From Acetobacteraceae bacterium (lineage in GTDB: Bacteria > Pseudomonadota > Alphaproteobacteria > Acetobacterales > Acetobacteraceae): DNA of 21,458 nucleotides. Positions 8,303 through 15,826 of the stretch are shown here, piece by piece. The stretch is taken from positions 1 through 21,458 of the forward strand of contig CANFIE010000018.1 of the NCBI GenBank assembly GCA_947446625.1. Direction: 5' to 3'. The notes below the pieces were generated by a model, which had not been told where the DNA came from, did not search any database, and saw only the letters and a program-made list of their open reading frames with translations. A program made the position numbers and the translations under genes. The first letter of the stretch is position 1; each line of letters starts with the position of its first letter.

Positions 8303-9277
8303 CTACCCCTCAATCCGAATCCCCGTCAGTTCCACCAGCTCGCGCCAGCGCGCCACCTCCGCCCGCTGGAAGGCGCCGAAGGCTGTGCTGGGCAGCGGCG
8401 CGGCGTTGAAGCCAATGCGCTGCAACTGCCCCACCAGCGCCGGTTCCGCCAGCACCTGCACCAGTGCGGCCGAAAGCTTCTCCAGCACCGCCGCCGGGGT
8501 GCCGGCCGGCGCCCACTGGCCAAACCAGGCATCCACCGCCAAATAGGGCGCGCCGGCCTCGGCGGCGGTGGGCACGGCGGGCAACTCGGCCAGGCGGCGC
8601 GGCGCACCAATCTCCAGGCAGCGCAGCTTGCCGTCCTTCACCAACTCCACCACCTGCGGCCAGGTGGAAACGAAGAAGTCCACCACCCCGCCCACCGTGT
8701 CGGTGGTAGCCTGGGCGCCGCCCCGATAGGGCACATGCGTCGCCTGCATCCGCTCGCGCTTCACCAGGCTCTCGGCAATCACATGGCTGGCGCTGCCCAC
8801 GCCCGAGGAAGCGTAGGTCAGCCGCTGCGTCCGCCCGCGCGCCGCGAGTTCGGCCAGCGTCCGCGCCGGGGAATTGGCCGGCACCACCAGGGCGTGATGC
8901 ACCTCGGCAATGCGGCCAATGGGGGCGAAATCCTCCACCGGCCGGTAGGGCAGGTCGCGCAGCATGGCGGCGTTGGCGGCGTGGGTCTGGTTGGTGGCCA
9001 GGCTCAGCGTGTAGCCATCGGGCGCGGCCTGGGCCACGGATTGGGTGCCCACCACCGCGGCGCCGCCGGGGCGATTGTCCACCACAAAGCTGGCACCCGA
9101 AATCACCGCGCCCAAGCGTTCCGCCACGGCGCGGGCCAGCACGTCGGTGGAGCCACCGGGCGGATAGGGCACCCCCACCCGCACCGGCCGGTTGGGCCAG
9201 GCGGCTTGGGCCAGCGCGGCGCGGCCCAGCATGGGGGAGAACAGGCAGGCGGCAAGCAGGGCGCGGCGGTGCGGCAT
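8303..9277 (-). CDS. Bug family periplasmic solute-binding protein (tripartite tricarboxylate transporter type)
   Basis: This 324-residue protein is the typical length of Bug/TctC extracytoplasmic receptors, which bind carboxylates or other small polar compounds in the periplasm. A Sec signal peptide is clear (MPHRRALLAACLFSPMLGRA, cleavage likely after ALA at residue 23). The family motifs follow: WPNRPVRVGVPYPPGGSTDVLAR, VVDNRPGGAAVVGTQSVAQA and PDGYTL. The start at 9277 has a GAGG nine bases upstream. An in-frame ATG at 9286 forms an ATGA overlap with the preceding gene and is the alternative. No TctA or TctB membrane subunits are nearby, so it is an orphan receptor, as is common in Acetobacteraceae and Burkholderiales. 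It lies downstream of an acyltransferase gene with no obvious functional link. The ligand is unknown. Confidence 0.92.
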   Translation of the reverse strand: MPHRRALLAACLFSPMLGRAALAQAAWPNRPVRVGVPYPPGGSTDVLARAVAERLGAVISGASFVVDNRPGGAAVVGTQSVAQAAPDGYTLSLATNQTHAANAAMLRDLPYRPVEDFAPIGRIAEVHHALVVPANSPARTLAELAARGRTQRLTYASSGVGSASHVIAESLVKRERMQATHVPYRGGAQATTDTVGGVVDFFVSTWPQVVELVKDGKLRCLEIGAPRRLAELPAVPTAAEAGAPYLAVDAWFGQWAPAGTPAAVLEKLSAALVQVLAEPALVGQLQRIGFNAAPLPSTAFGAFQRAEVARWRELVELTGIRIEG

Positions 9278-9282
9278 GGGCG

Positions 9283-10353
9283 TCATCCTCGGTTGCCCAT
9301 TCCCATACCGGCTGCCAGCCGTGGCGGAAAGCGCCGCAACACCCGCAGCGCGGCCGCCCGCATGGGGCCGGCGAAGCGCCGCTCTACCGCGGCATGCACC
9401 GCCCAGGCCAGCGCCAGCACCCCCAGCACCACGGCCCAGAACAATAGATGCGGGTTCACCAGCCCATGGCCCCATTCCAGCACCGCCCAGCCCAGCACGT
9501 TGTGCAGCAGGTAAACCGGGTAGGTCAGCGCCCCGGCCAGCGGCCAGGGGCGGGTTTCCAGCCGGCCGGAGCGGCGCAGCGCCACCGCCAGCAGTGCCAG
9601 GTGAAACCCGGTGAGCAGCAGCGCCACCACCAGCACCGCCGCCCAGCCTGAATCCGCAGGCGGCAGCGCCACCACGGAACGGCCCAGCCCCGAGGCCCAG
9701 GCCAGCACCAGCATGGCCGCCCGCGCCGGGTTCATCCCCAGCGCCCTAACCCGGAAATACAGCGCCCCGGCAATGAAGTGCGCGCCATGCTGGGTGATGA
9801 ACAACAGCCGTAGCAGCGGCACATCCAGCGCCTGGTCCAACAGGCACAGCAGCAGCCAGCCCAGCAACAGCGCCTCCAGCCGGGCCAGGGCGCCGCAGGC
9901 CAGCACCAGCACCACCAGGGCGTAGAACTGCACCTCCACCGCCAGGGTCCAGTACACCGAATCCAGCGCTGGCACGCCCAGGGCGCCGGGCAACATGGTC
10001 AGGTTGGCCAGCACCACCGCCGCCCCTGGCGCCTTGCCCTGCGCCGCCAGCACCAATGCCGAAATACCGCAGCCCACCCAGAAGGCCGGATACAGCCGGC
10101 CAATGCGCGAGGCGACGAAGCCCCGCCAATCCCCGCCGCTGGCCGACATGATGATGACGAAGCCGCTGATCATGAAGAACAGGCTCACCCCCTGGTAGCC
10201 GAACCGCGCCAGCCACAGCGTCTCGGGGTAGGGCAGGGCGGCAATGGCGCCGGGCAGGCCGGGATAGGCGAAGTGGTAGGCCATCACCATCAGGGCCGAG
10301 ACGAAGCGCAGCAGGTCGATCTGATGAACGCGGGTCTCGGGCATCGTAACCAT
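9283..10353 (-). CDS. Acyltransferase 3 family membrane protein
   Basis: This 356-residue polytopic inner-membrane protein belongs to the AT3 family, which transfers acyl groups from cytosolic donors to surface sugars or other acceptors. The conserved R-x10-H motif is R16 ... H27 within LLRFVSALMVMAYHF. It is followed by GVSLFFMISGFVI (55-67), the RLYPAFW loop and YWTLAVEVQFY (134-144). About ten hydrophobic spans follow. The start at 10353 is chosen because a GCGAGA lies roughly eight bases upstream; an ATG at 10344 is also possible. The longer upstream frame lacks protein character. Its stop (TGA, 9285-9283) falls six bases before the ATG of the Bug-type gene, so the two are probably co-transcribed. 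The acceptor is unknown; polysaccharide O-acylation is the commonest role. Confidence 0.9.
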   Translation of the reverse strand: MVTMPETRVHQIDLLRFVSALMVMAYHFAYPGLPGAIAALPYPETLWLARFGYQGVSLFFMISGFVIIMSASGGDWRGFVASRIGRLYPAFWVGCGISALVLAAQGKAPGAAVVLANLTMLPGALGVPALDSVYWTLAVEVQFYALVVLVLACGALARLEALLLGWLLLCLLDQALDVPLLRLLFITQHGAHFIAGALYFRVRALGMNPARAAMLVLAWASGLGRSVVALPPADSGWAAVLVVALLLTGFHLALLAVALRRSGRLETRPWPLAGALTYPVYLLHNVLGWAVLEWGHGLVNPHLLFWAVVLGVLALAWAVHAAVERRFAGPMRAAALRVLRRFPPRLAAGMGMGNRG

Positions 10354-10521
10354 CCGGGTTTCTCGCCCTATGCCAGCAACCCGGGGCACTGGTGAAGCGT
10401 TAACCCGGCCAAAGGCATCATGGCGGCGTCGCGGCGGTTTCGTCGCAATCCTGCCCTGGAGCCGACACATATGCCGTTCAGGCTCCCCTCCATCGGGAAA
10501 GCACCCGTCAGCGAGATCAGG
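10354..10521. other. Non-coding stretch upstream of the acyltransferase and small ORF
   Basis: The codon choice of open frames here is unlike the neighbours. No convincing promoter hexamers, repeats or RNA structures were found. It presumably contains the divergent promoters for the acyltransferase (minus) and for the small ORF beginning at 10522 (plus). Confidence 0.4.
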
Positions 10522-10722
10522 ATGTCGCAGGAATCGTCAGGCCCCGTTGCCACCCCCAGCCCCACCCCGGCCACGCCGGAAGTGACAAGCCTGTGGAATG
10601 ACTTCATGCGCCGCAACCTGCTGCTGGCCAGCTTTGCCAGCGTGGCTGCCCTGCGCGCCGAACGCGCGGCGCAGGCCCCGGCTGGCGTCTGGTCGTCGGC
10701 GGTGGAACCACCGGCGGCCTGA
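10522..10722 (+). CDS. Small hypothetical protein (66 aa)
   Basis: I do not recognise this protein. The frame starts at ATG 10522 (MSQESSGPVATPSPTPATPE), and from exactly there the codon choice (ctg, gcc, cgc, cag, gtg) matches the flanking genes. The same frame upstream uses cgt, cat, agg and ttt and looks non-coding. The sequence has a proline/threonine-rich N-terminus, then SLWNDFMRRNLLLASFASVA, an amphipathic or weakly hydrophobic helix, and an alanine-rich end. GCGAGA at 10511-10516 is a modest ribosome-binding candidate. It converges on tadA, with a GC hairpin spanning its stop. It could be a small basic or membrane-associated protein, or a chance frame; support is codon use only. Confidence 0.45.
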   Translation: MSQESSGPVATPSPTPATPEVTSLWNDFMRRNLLLASFASVAALRAERAAQAPAGVWSSAVEPPAA

Positions 10723-10730
10723 AGCCGCCG
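10712..10730. terminator. GC hairpin between the convergent small ORF and tadA
   Basis: A perfect seven-base stem CGGCGGC / GCCGCCG with a five-base loop that contains the stop codon of the small ORF. No T-run follows on either strand, so at most it is a factor-assisted or bidirectional stop. Confidence 0.3.
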
Positions 10731-10738
10731 CTCAAACT

Positions 10739-11179
10739 CTACCGACGCGCCCTGAAGAATTCCCGCAGCATCCCGGCGGCTTCGCGCTCGCGCACGCCGC
10801 CCACCACCGCGGGCAGATGGTGGCAACTGCTGGCGGCCAATACCCGGGCGCCATGCTCCACCCCGCCGCCCTTGGGGTCATAGGCCCCAAACACCACGCG
10901 CTTCACGCGGAAGAAGCTGGCCGCCTGGGCGCACATCGGGCAGGGCTCCAGTGTTACCCACAGCGTGCAGCCGGGCAGGCGTGGGCTGCCCAGCGCGGCC
11001 CCGGCCGCCCGCAGCGCCAGCATCTCGGCATGGGCGCCGGCATCATGCGTGGCTTCCACCTGGTTGCCGGCCCGGGCCAGCACCGCGCCATCGGGGCCGG
11101 TTACCACCGCGCCCACCGGCACTTCGCCCCGCAGGGCGGCGGCGCGGGCCTCGGCCAGGGCTATTTCCATCGGCTGCAT
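10739..11179 (-). CDS. tadA: tRNA-specific adenosine deaminase TadA-type
   Basis: This 146-residue cytidine/deoxycytidylate-deaminase-fold protein probably converts A34 to inosine in tRNA-Arg(ACG). Zinc ligands and catalytic residue are present: H50-A-E52 in AGAHAEMLALRAA, and C80 and C83 in LEPCPMCAQA. The C-terminal FFR-like ending (REFFRARR) is also typical of TadA. The start at 11179 (MQPMEIALAEA) is preferred and an in-frame ATG at 11170 is the alternative. The open frame continues upstream over the divergent amidotransferase gene and is not real there. In many alphaproteobacteria tadA is divergent from rluB; here another gene sits between them. General nucleoside or guanine deaminase activity is less likely but not excluded by sequence alone. 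Confidence 0.9.
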   Translation of the reverse strand: MQPMEIALAEARAAALRGEVPVGAVVTGPDGAVLARAGNQVEATHDAGAHAEMLALRAAGAALGSPRLPGCTLWVTLEPCPMCAQAASFFRVKRVVFGAYDPKGGGVEHGARVLAASSCHHLPAVVGGVREREAAGMLREFFRARR

Positions 11180-11224
11180 CCGCCGTTCTTGCTCCAACCA
11201 TGGCCAAGGGTCTAGCAACCCGGC

Positions 11225-11944
11225 ATGAACACCCGTCCCATCATCGGCGTTACCCTGGATGCGGAGGAGCCTGGCGGCTACTCCAAGCTGCCCTGGTATG
11301 CCCTGCGCAAGAATTACTTCTCCAGCATCGTCGCCGCCGGCGGCCTGCCCATCGCCCTGCCGCACCACCCGGAACTGGTGGAGGCCTATCTCGACAGCAT
11401 CGCCGGCCTGGTCATCACCGGCGGCGCGTTTGACGTGGACCCCTCGCTCTATGGCGGCGGCGAAACCCACCCCACCGTCACCCTAAAGGCCGGGCGCACC
11501 GATTTTGAGCTGGCCGTCACCCGCGGGGCGCTGGCGCGCAACATGCCGGTGCTGGGCATTTGCGGCGGCGAGCAATTGCTGGCCGTGGCCTTCGGCGGCA
11601 CCCTGATCCAGCACATCCCGGACAGCATTGCCGAGGCGCTGGAGCATGAGCAGCCCAACCCGCGCGACCAACCCGGGCATGCGGTGGCCATTACCCCCAA
11701 CACCCTGCTGGCCCGCATTGTCGGCGGCGCCAGCATGGCGGTGAACAGCGCGCACCATCAGGCGGTGGCCAACCCCGGCCCCGGTGCCGTCATCAACGCC
11801 CAGGCGCCCGATGGCGTGGTGGAGGGGCTGGAACACCCCGCCTACCGCTTCGCCCTTGGCGTGCAATGGCACCCGGAATACGCGGTGGACCCCGCCGACC
11901 CCCTCATCCTCAAGGCATTCGTGGAGGCCTGCCGCCATGCATGA
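11225..11944 (+). CDS. Class I glutamine amidotransferase-like hydrolase (peptidase C26, gamma-glutamyl-GABA hydrolase family)
   Basis: This 239-residue cytosolic hydrolase belongs to the PuuD-like family, which cleaves gamma-glutamyl amide bonds. The catalytic triad is visible: nucleophile C113 in VLGICGGEQLLAVAFGG, H216 and E218 in VQWHPE. The family's early motif GLVITGGAFDVDPSLYG (61-77) and HHQAV (177-181) are present. No other polyamine/GABA pathway genes (puuA, puuB, puuC) are nearby, so the substrate is left open. The ATG at 11225 is 45 bases from the divergent tadA start. The 3' end overlaps the rluB start by eight bases (ATGCATGA), suggesting coupled translation with an unrelated ribosome-maturation gene. 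Its place between tadA and rluB is unusual. Confidence 0.88.
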   Translation: MNTRPIIGVTLDAEEPGGYSKLPWYALRKNYFSSIVAAGGLPIALPHHPELVEAYLDSIAGLVITGGAFDVDPSLYGGGETHPTVTLKAGRTDFELAVTRGALARNMPVLGICGGEQLLAVAFGGTLIQHIPDSIAEALEHEQPNPRDQPGHAVAITPNTLLARIVGGASMAVNSAHHQAVANPGPGAVINAQAPDGVVEGLEHPAYRFALGVQWHPEYAVDPADPLILKAFVEACRHA

Positions 11945-12746
11945 CGATGACGAGGTGATCGACAGCCCGGAAAAGGGCGAACGCATCGCGAAAATGCTGG
12001 CCCGCGCCGGTGTTTCCAGCCGCCGAGACGCTGAAAAGCTGATCGCTGAGGGCCGGGTGAAGCTGGACAACAAGGTGGTGGAAACCCCCGCCACCTTCGT
12101 CCAGCCCGGCGATATCGTGACCGTGGATGGCAAGCCGGTGGCCCCGGCCCAGCGCACCCGGCTGTTCCGCTACCACAAGCCCGCCGGCCTGGTGACCACC
12201 CACAAGGACGAAAAAGGCCGCCCCACGGTCTTTGAGAAGATGCCGCCGGAGATTGGCCGCGTCATCAGCGTGGGCCGGCTGGATTTGAACAGCGAGGGCC
12301 TGCTGCTGCTGACCAATGACGGCGCCCTGGCCCGCAAGCTGGAACTGCCGGCCAATGGCTGGATCCGCCGCTACCGCGTGCGCGTGCATGGTTCGCCGGA
12401 TGAACGCGCCTTGGCCGCGCTGGCCCAGGGCGTGACGGTGGAAGGCGTGCGCTATGGTCCGATCGAGGCCGGGCTGGACAGCCGCCAGGGTGCCAATGCC
12501 TGGCTGACCGTGGCCCTGCAGGAAGGCAAGAACCGCGAAATCCGCCGGGTGATGGATTACCTCGGCCTGCCGGTGTCTCGCCTGCTGCGGGTTTCCTACG
12601 GGCCGTTCCAACTGGGCACGCTGCCCAAGGCAGCCATTGAGGAAGTGCCGCCCAAGGTGATGCGTGACCAGCTTGGCATGAAGAGCGAAGCCGCCGAGGC
12701 CCGCGTGGCCGAACGCCGCGCCCGGAAGAAACCCAGCGCCGAATAA
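11937..12746 (+). CDS. rluB: 23S rRNA pseudouridine synthase, RsuA/RluB family
   Basis: This 269-residue enzyme isomerises a uridine to pseudouridine in rRNA, most likely U2605 of 23S rRNA (RluB type). An N-terminal S4 RNA-binding domain (about 14-62) contains RIAKMLARAGVSSRRDAEKLI. The catalytic domain has GRLDLNSEGLLLLTNDG with catalytic D116, and the later GKNREIRRVMDYLG motif typical of the RsuA/RluB/E/F group. The C-terminal tail is charged (VAERRARKKPSAE). The ATG at 11937 lies inside the last codons of the upstream amidotransferase gene. In alphaproteobacteria this gene is commonly next to rsmD; here a three-gene ABC exporter separates them. RluB against RluE/F specificity rests on family similarity only. 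Confidence 0.9.
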   Translation: MHDDDEVIDSPEKGERIAKMLARAGVSSRRDAEKLIAEGRVKLDNKVVETPATFVQPGDIVTVDGKPVAPAQRTRLFRYHKPAGLVTTHKDEKGRPTVFEKMPPEIGRVISVGRLDLNSEGLLLLTNDGALARKLELPANGWIRRYRVRVHGSPDERALAALAQGVTVEGVRYGPIEAGLDSRQGANAWLTVALQEGKNREIRRVMDYLGLPVSRLLRVSYGPFQLGTLPKAAIEEVPPKVMRDQLGMKSEAAEARVAERRARKKPSAE

Positions 12747-12773
12747 GGCGCCGGGCGCGACAGGCCCGCGTGA

Positions 12774-12802
12774 TTGACACCGGGGCTGGTTGTGCGAACA
12801 AC
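12774..12802 (+). promoter_or_regulatory. Candidate promoter/dyad upstream of the devBCA-like operon
   Basis: TTGACA at 12774-12779 is followed by GTTGT-GCGA-ACAAC at 12789-12802, a five-base dyad with a GCGA centre that could be an operator half-site pair or RNA hairpin. No good -10 hexamer was found at standard spacing. It lies in the 117-base gap before the adaptor gene, the only plausible place for an operon promoter. Confidence 0.3.
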
Positions 12803-12863
12803 AACGGCGCCGCCAACTGCCCGCGCAACCTGCCTGGGCCACGGCGTCAGGTGAGTGCTGGCC

Positions 12864-13868
12864 ATGGTTGGAATGCGTAGCGGCATGGGGCTGTTGCTGG
12901 GGCTTGGCCTGCTGCTGCCCCCGCCTCCTGCCGCCCTGGCGGCAGACCCGCCCGGTGCCGGCCTGGTGGTGGCCCGTGGCCGCATTGAACCAGTGGAGGG
13001 CGTGCGGGCGCTGGGCGTTTATGCCGGCGTGCCTGCCGTGACGCTGCTTTCCATGCTGGTGCGCGAAGGCGAGCAGGTGGCCGAGGGGCAATTGCTGGCC
13101 ACCGCCGCCAGCCATGCCGCGGCGCAGGCCGCGGTGGCGGTGGCCGCCGCCACCCTGGCCTTGGCCGAACGCCGGCTGGAACAGGCCCGCCGCCCCTGGC
13201 GCGAAGGCCAGTTGCAGGCGGTGCGCGCCAACGTTACCTCGCGCCGGGCAGACTTGAACCTGGCCGAGCGCCAATTGCAGCGCAGCGAGGATCTGGTGCG
13301 CCGCGCCGTACGCTCCACCATGGATTACGAGGAGCGCATCGCCGAGGCCAATCGCGCCCGCGCCCAACTGGCCGAGGCCGAGGCCCAGGTGAATGCGCTG
13401 GTCACCGTCTCGCCGCTGGAAATTCAGGTGGCCGAGGCCAGCCGCGACGAAGCCGCCGCCCGGCTGGCCCAGGCCGAGGCCGAGGCCCGGCTGGCCGAGG
13501 TGCGCGCCCCCTTGGCCGGCACCGTGCTGCGCCTGCTGGCCCGCGCCGGAGACGTGGTGACCAACCGGCCGATTCTGGAAATGGCCGACCTCACCAAGCT
13601 GGAAGTGGTGGCGGAACTGGAGGAAAGGCTGCTGCCCCGCATTCGCCCCGGCCAGCCGGCCGAGGTGCAAATGCCCGGCGGTGGCGCCCGCACCCGGGCC
13701 GAGGTGGGCCGCATCGGTCACCAGGTGCGCCTGCTGGAACGTGCGCAGTCTGACCTGTTGACCGGCGCCGGGGGCCGAATGGTGGAACTGCACCTGCCCT
13801 TGCCGCCCGGCAGCCCCTTGCCGCCGGTGGTGGGCCTGGAAGTGCTGGTGCGGATAACCGCCCCGTGA
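12864..13868 (+). CDS. devB: HlyD-family periplasmic adaptor, DevB type
   Basis: This 334-residue membrane-fusion protein would link an inner-membrane ABC exporter to an outer-membrane channel. An N-terminal signal or anchor segment (GMGLLLGLGLLLPPPPAALA) is followed by the first lipoyl half (ARGRIEPVEGVRALGVYAG...VREGEQVAEGQLLA). A long alanine/glutamate-rich coiled-coil hairpin (about 80-210) comes next, then the second lipoyl half (VRAPLAGTVLRLLARAGDVV) and the beta-barrel. The start ATG at 12864 has AGGTGAG (12849-12855) eight bases upstream; the GTG at 12855 is rejected for lack of spacing. The DevB assignment comes mainly from the next two genes, which match DevC and DevA. No TolC gene is in the window. 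The exported substrate is unknown; in cyanobacteria DevBCA exports heterocyst glycolipids. Confidence 0.87.
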   Translation: MVGMRSGMGLLLGLGLLLPPPPAALAADPPGAGLVVARGRIEPVEGVRALGVYAGVPAVTLLSMLVREGEQVAEGQLLATAASHAAAQAAVAVAAATLALAERRLEQARRPWREGQLQAVRANVTSRRADLNLAERQLQRSEDLVRRAVRSTMDYEERIAEANRARAQLAEAEAQVNALVTVSPLEIQVAEASRDEAAARLAQAEAEARLAEVRAPLAGTVLRLLARAGDVVTNRPILEMADLTKLEVVAELEERLLPRIRPGQPAEVQMPGGGARTRAEVGRIGHQVRLLERAQSDLLTGAGGRMVELHLPLPPGSPLPPVVGLEVLVRITAP

Positions 13869-15061
13869 GGCCACCGCTGCGTCTGGCCGAAGCGCGCTTT
13901 GCCGCCACGCTGGCCTGGCAGCAAACTTGGCGCCGCGCCCGCCGCAGCCTGGGTGCCTTCATCGGCATTGCCGGCGCGCTGACCCTGGTGCTGGTGCAAC
14001 TGGGCTTCCAGGCGGCGCTGGAGGAAAGCGCCGTGCGCATCCACCGTCAACTGACCGGCGAATTGGTGGTGGTGGCGCGCCACTTCCAGGGCTTCCGCGA
14101 CCTGGACTGGTTTGAGCGTGCCGGGCTGGCCCAGGCGCATGCCCACCCGCAGGTGGCGGCGGTGGCGCCGTTGATGCTGGACGCCATTCTGGTGCGCGAC
14201 CGCGAAAGCCAGGCCATGTCCAGCATCTGGTGCATCGGCATCGACCCCGACCAGCCGGCGGTGCGCTTCGCGGTCGGCCGGGCCGATACGCAATTGCTGC
14301 GTCTGCCCGGTCGCGTGCTGTTCGACCGTGAAAGCCGGCCGCGCTACGGCGATGTGTTAACGCGGCTGGATCGCGATGGCCGCGCCAGCATGCTCACCGC
14401 CCTGGCCAGCGTGCCGTTGCAGGCGGAATTGGAGATTGTCGGCAGCTATCGGCTTGGCGCCACCATTGCGGTGGAAGGCACGCTGCTGATGAGCGAAGCC
14501 ACCCTGGCCGGCGTGCTCGGGCGCTCGCGGGAACGCCTGACGCTGGCGGTGCTGCAACTGGCCCCCGGCGCCCGGCCGGCCCAGGTGGCTGCGGAATTGG
14601 CGGCGCTGCTGCCCGCCTCGCTGCGGGTGATGACGCTGGACGAGATGATCGCCATGGAACAGCACCTCTGGGCCAGCGAAACGCCGATCGGGCTGATCTT
14701 CGCGCTGTGCACCGGCATCGGGCTGGTGGTGTGCGGTATCTTCATCTGGCAGTTGCTGGGCCAGTTGATCGACGAGAACCTGCACGAATACGTCGTGCTG
14801 CGCATCATGGGCTACAACGCCGCCTTCTTCGCCCTGGTGCTGCTGCTCACCGCGCTGCTCTACACCGCCGCCGCGCTGCCGCTGGCCATTCTGGCCGCTG
14901 CGGTGCTGGATGTTTTCTCCGCCGGCAGCACGCATCTCGATACGCACCTTACCGTCGGGCGCATCGTCTTCGTCATGCTGGCCGGTACCGGCACGGCGCT
15001 CTGCACTGGCGCGCTTGCCGGGCTGCGGCTGCGCCGGGCAGACCCGGCGGCGCTGCTGTAA
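13865..15061 (+). CDS. devC: ABC exporter permease, DevC type (FtsX/MacB-like fold)
   Basis: This 398-residue inner-membrane permease has the four-helix FtsX-like plan. One helix lies at about 30-48 (GAFIGIAGALTLVLVQLGF), a large periplasmic domain spans about 50-270, and three helices lie at about 275-299, 318-350 and 366-388. Diagnostic DevC features are QLGFQAALEESAVRIHRQL after the first helix and LHEYVVLRIMGYNAAFF after the second. It starts at a GTG (13865) overlapping the TGA of the adaptor gene (GTGA) and ends in TAATG shared with devA. Together with the flanking adaptor and ATPase it forms a complete tripartite inner-membrane exporter module. Confidence 0.87.
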   Translation: MRPPLRLAEARFAATLAWQQTWRRARRSLGAFIGIAGALTLVLVQLGFQAALEESAVRIHRQLTGELVVVARHFQGFRDLDWFERAGLAQAHAHPQVAAVAPLMLDAILVRDRESQAMSSIWCIGIDPDQPAVRFAVGRADTQLLRLPGRVLFDRESRPRYGDVLTRLDRDGRASMLTALASVPLQAELEIVGSYRLGATIAVEGTLLMSEATLAGVLGRSRERLTLAVLQLAPGARPAQVAAELAALLPASLRVMTLDEMIAMEQHLWASETPIGLIFALCTGIGLVVCGIFIWQLLGQLIDENLHEYVVLRIMGYNAAFFALVLLLTALLYTAAALPLAILAAAVLDVFSAGSTHLDTHLTVGRIVFVMLAGTGTALCTGALAGLRLRRADPAALL

Positions 15062-15720
15062 TGCCCCGCATCCTCAACATCCAGGGCCTGAGCTTCGGCT
15101 ACCGTGCCGGCGCCGCGCCAGTGCTGCACAACATCTCCCTGCAACTCAACAAGGGCGAGATCCTCATCCTCTCCGGCCCGTCAGGCTCGGGCAAAAGCAC
15201 GCTCATCTCGCTCATCGGCCTGCTGCGCCAGGCCCCGCCCGGCAGCATCAACCTGTTCGGGGCCGATCTCGGCACCGCCGACCGCGCCACGCAACTGGCC
15301 CTGCGCCAAAGGCTGCGCTGCATCTTCCAGCGCCACTACCTGCTGCACTCGCTCACCGCGCTGCAGAACGTGGCGGCCGGGCAGCACTTCCAGTCCCGCC
15401 CCGGCCTGGCGGACCCCGCCGCCCTGCTCGCGGCGCTTGGCCTGGGTGACAAACTCGGCCGCTGGCCTGAGGAACTTTCCGGCGGCGAGCAGCAGCGCGT
15501 GGCGGTGGCCCGCGCCCTGGTCTCGGCGCCGGAGTTGCTGCTGGCCGACGAACCCACCGCCTCGCTGGACTATGAAAACGCCCGGCTGGTGGTGGATGGC
15601 ATCGCCGCCCAGGCGGCGCGGCTGGGCTGCGGCGTCATCCTGGCCACGCATGATGAGAGGATCATGGATGTGGGCACCCGCCGGGTGGAAATGCGCGATG
15701 GCCGGCTGCTGCCGGGCTGA
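15061..15720 (+). CDS. devA: ABC exporter ATP-binding protein, DevA type
   Basis: This 219-residue cytoplasmic ATPase has all nucleotide-binding motifs: Walker A GPSGSGKST (39-47), Q90 in CIFQRHYLLHSLTA, signature LSGGEQQRVAVARAL (139-153), Walker B LLLADEPT (159-166) and H197 in ATHD. The Q-loop context FQRHYLLHSLTALQNV resembles DevA/LolD/MacB-type exporters. Start ATG shares one base with the devC TAA stop. A GC hairpin follows its stop. Energises transport by the DevC permease; co-translation with devB and devC is strongly suggested by the overlaps. Confidence 0.92.
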   Translation: MPRILNIQGLSFGYRAGAAPVLHNISLQLNKGEILILSGPSGSGKSTLISLIGLLRQAPPGSINLFGADLGTADRATQLALRQRLRCIFQRHYLLHSLTALQNVAAGQHFQSRPGLADPAALLAALGLGDKLGRWPEELSGGEQQRVAVARALVSAPELLLADEPTASLDYENARLVVDGIAAQAARLGCGVILATHDERIMDVGTRRVEMRDGRLLPG

Positions 15721-15731
15721 AACCCCTCGCG

Positions 15732-15747
15732 GCCCGCCCCCGCGGGC
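15732..15747 (+). terminator. GC hairpin after the devBCA-like operon
   Basis: A perfect six-base stem GCCCGC / GCGGGC with a CCCC loop begins 11 bases after the devA stop. There is no T-run (GCTAAAG follows), so termination strength is doubtful. Confidence 0.3.
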
Positions 15748-15826
15748 GCTAAAGCAGCGCCAGTTGCGCTCGGAACACTGCATGCCAGGCTGGCCCCAGC
15801 CGGCGCCCGGCGCTTGAGGCCAGACC

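Noticed and set aside
10370..10585. 71-codon plus-strand frame
   Set aside because: Codon use is unlike the neighbours, it overlaps the better-supported small ORF in another frame, and there is no ribosome binding site.
10368..10826. 152-codon minus-strand frame upstream of the acyltransferase
   Set aside because: It overlaps the 3' end of tadA on the same strand and the small ORF on the other, is arginine/serine-rich with atypical codons, and shows no family resemblance.
11910..13874. 654-codon minus-strand open frame
   Set aside because: It is antisense to rluB and the devB-like gene, rich in His/Gly/Gln as expected for a GC-rich shadow frame, with no domain motifs.
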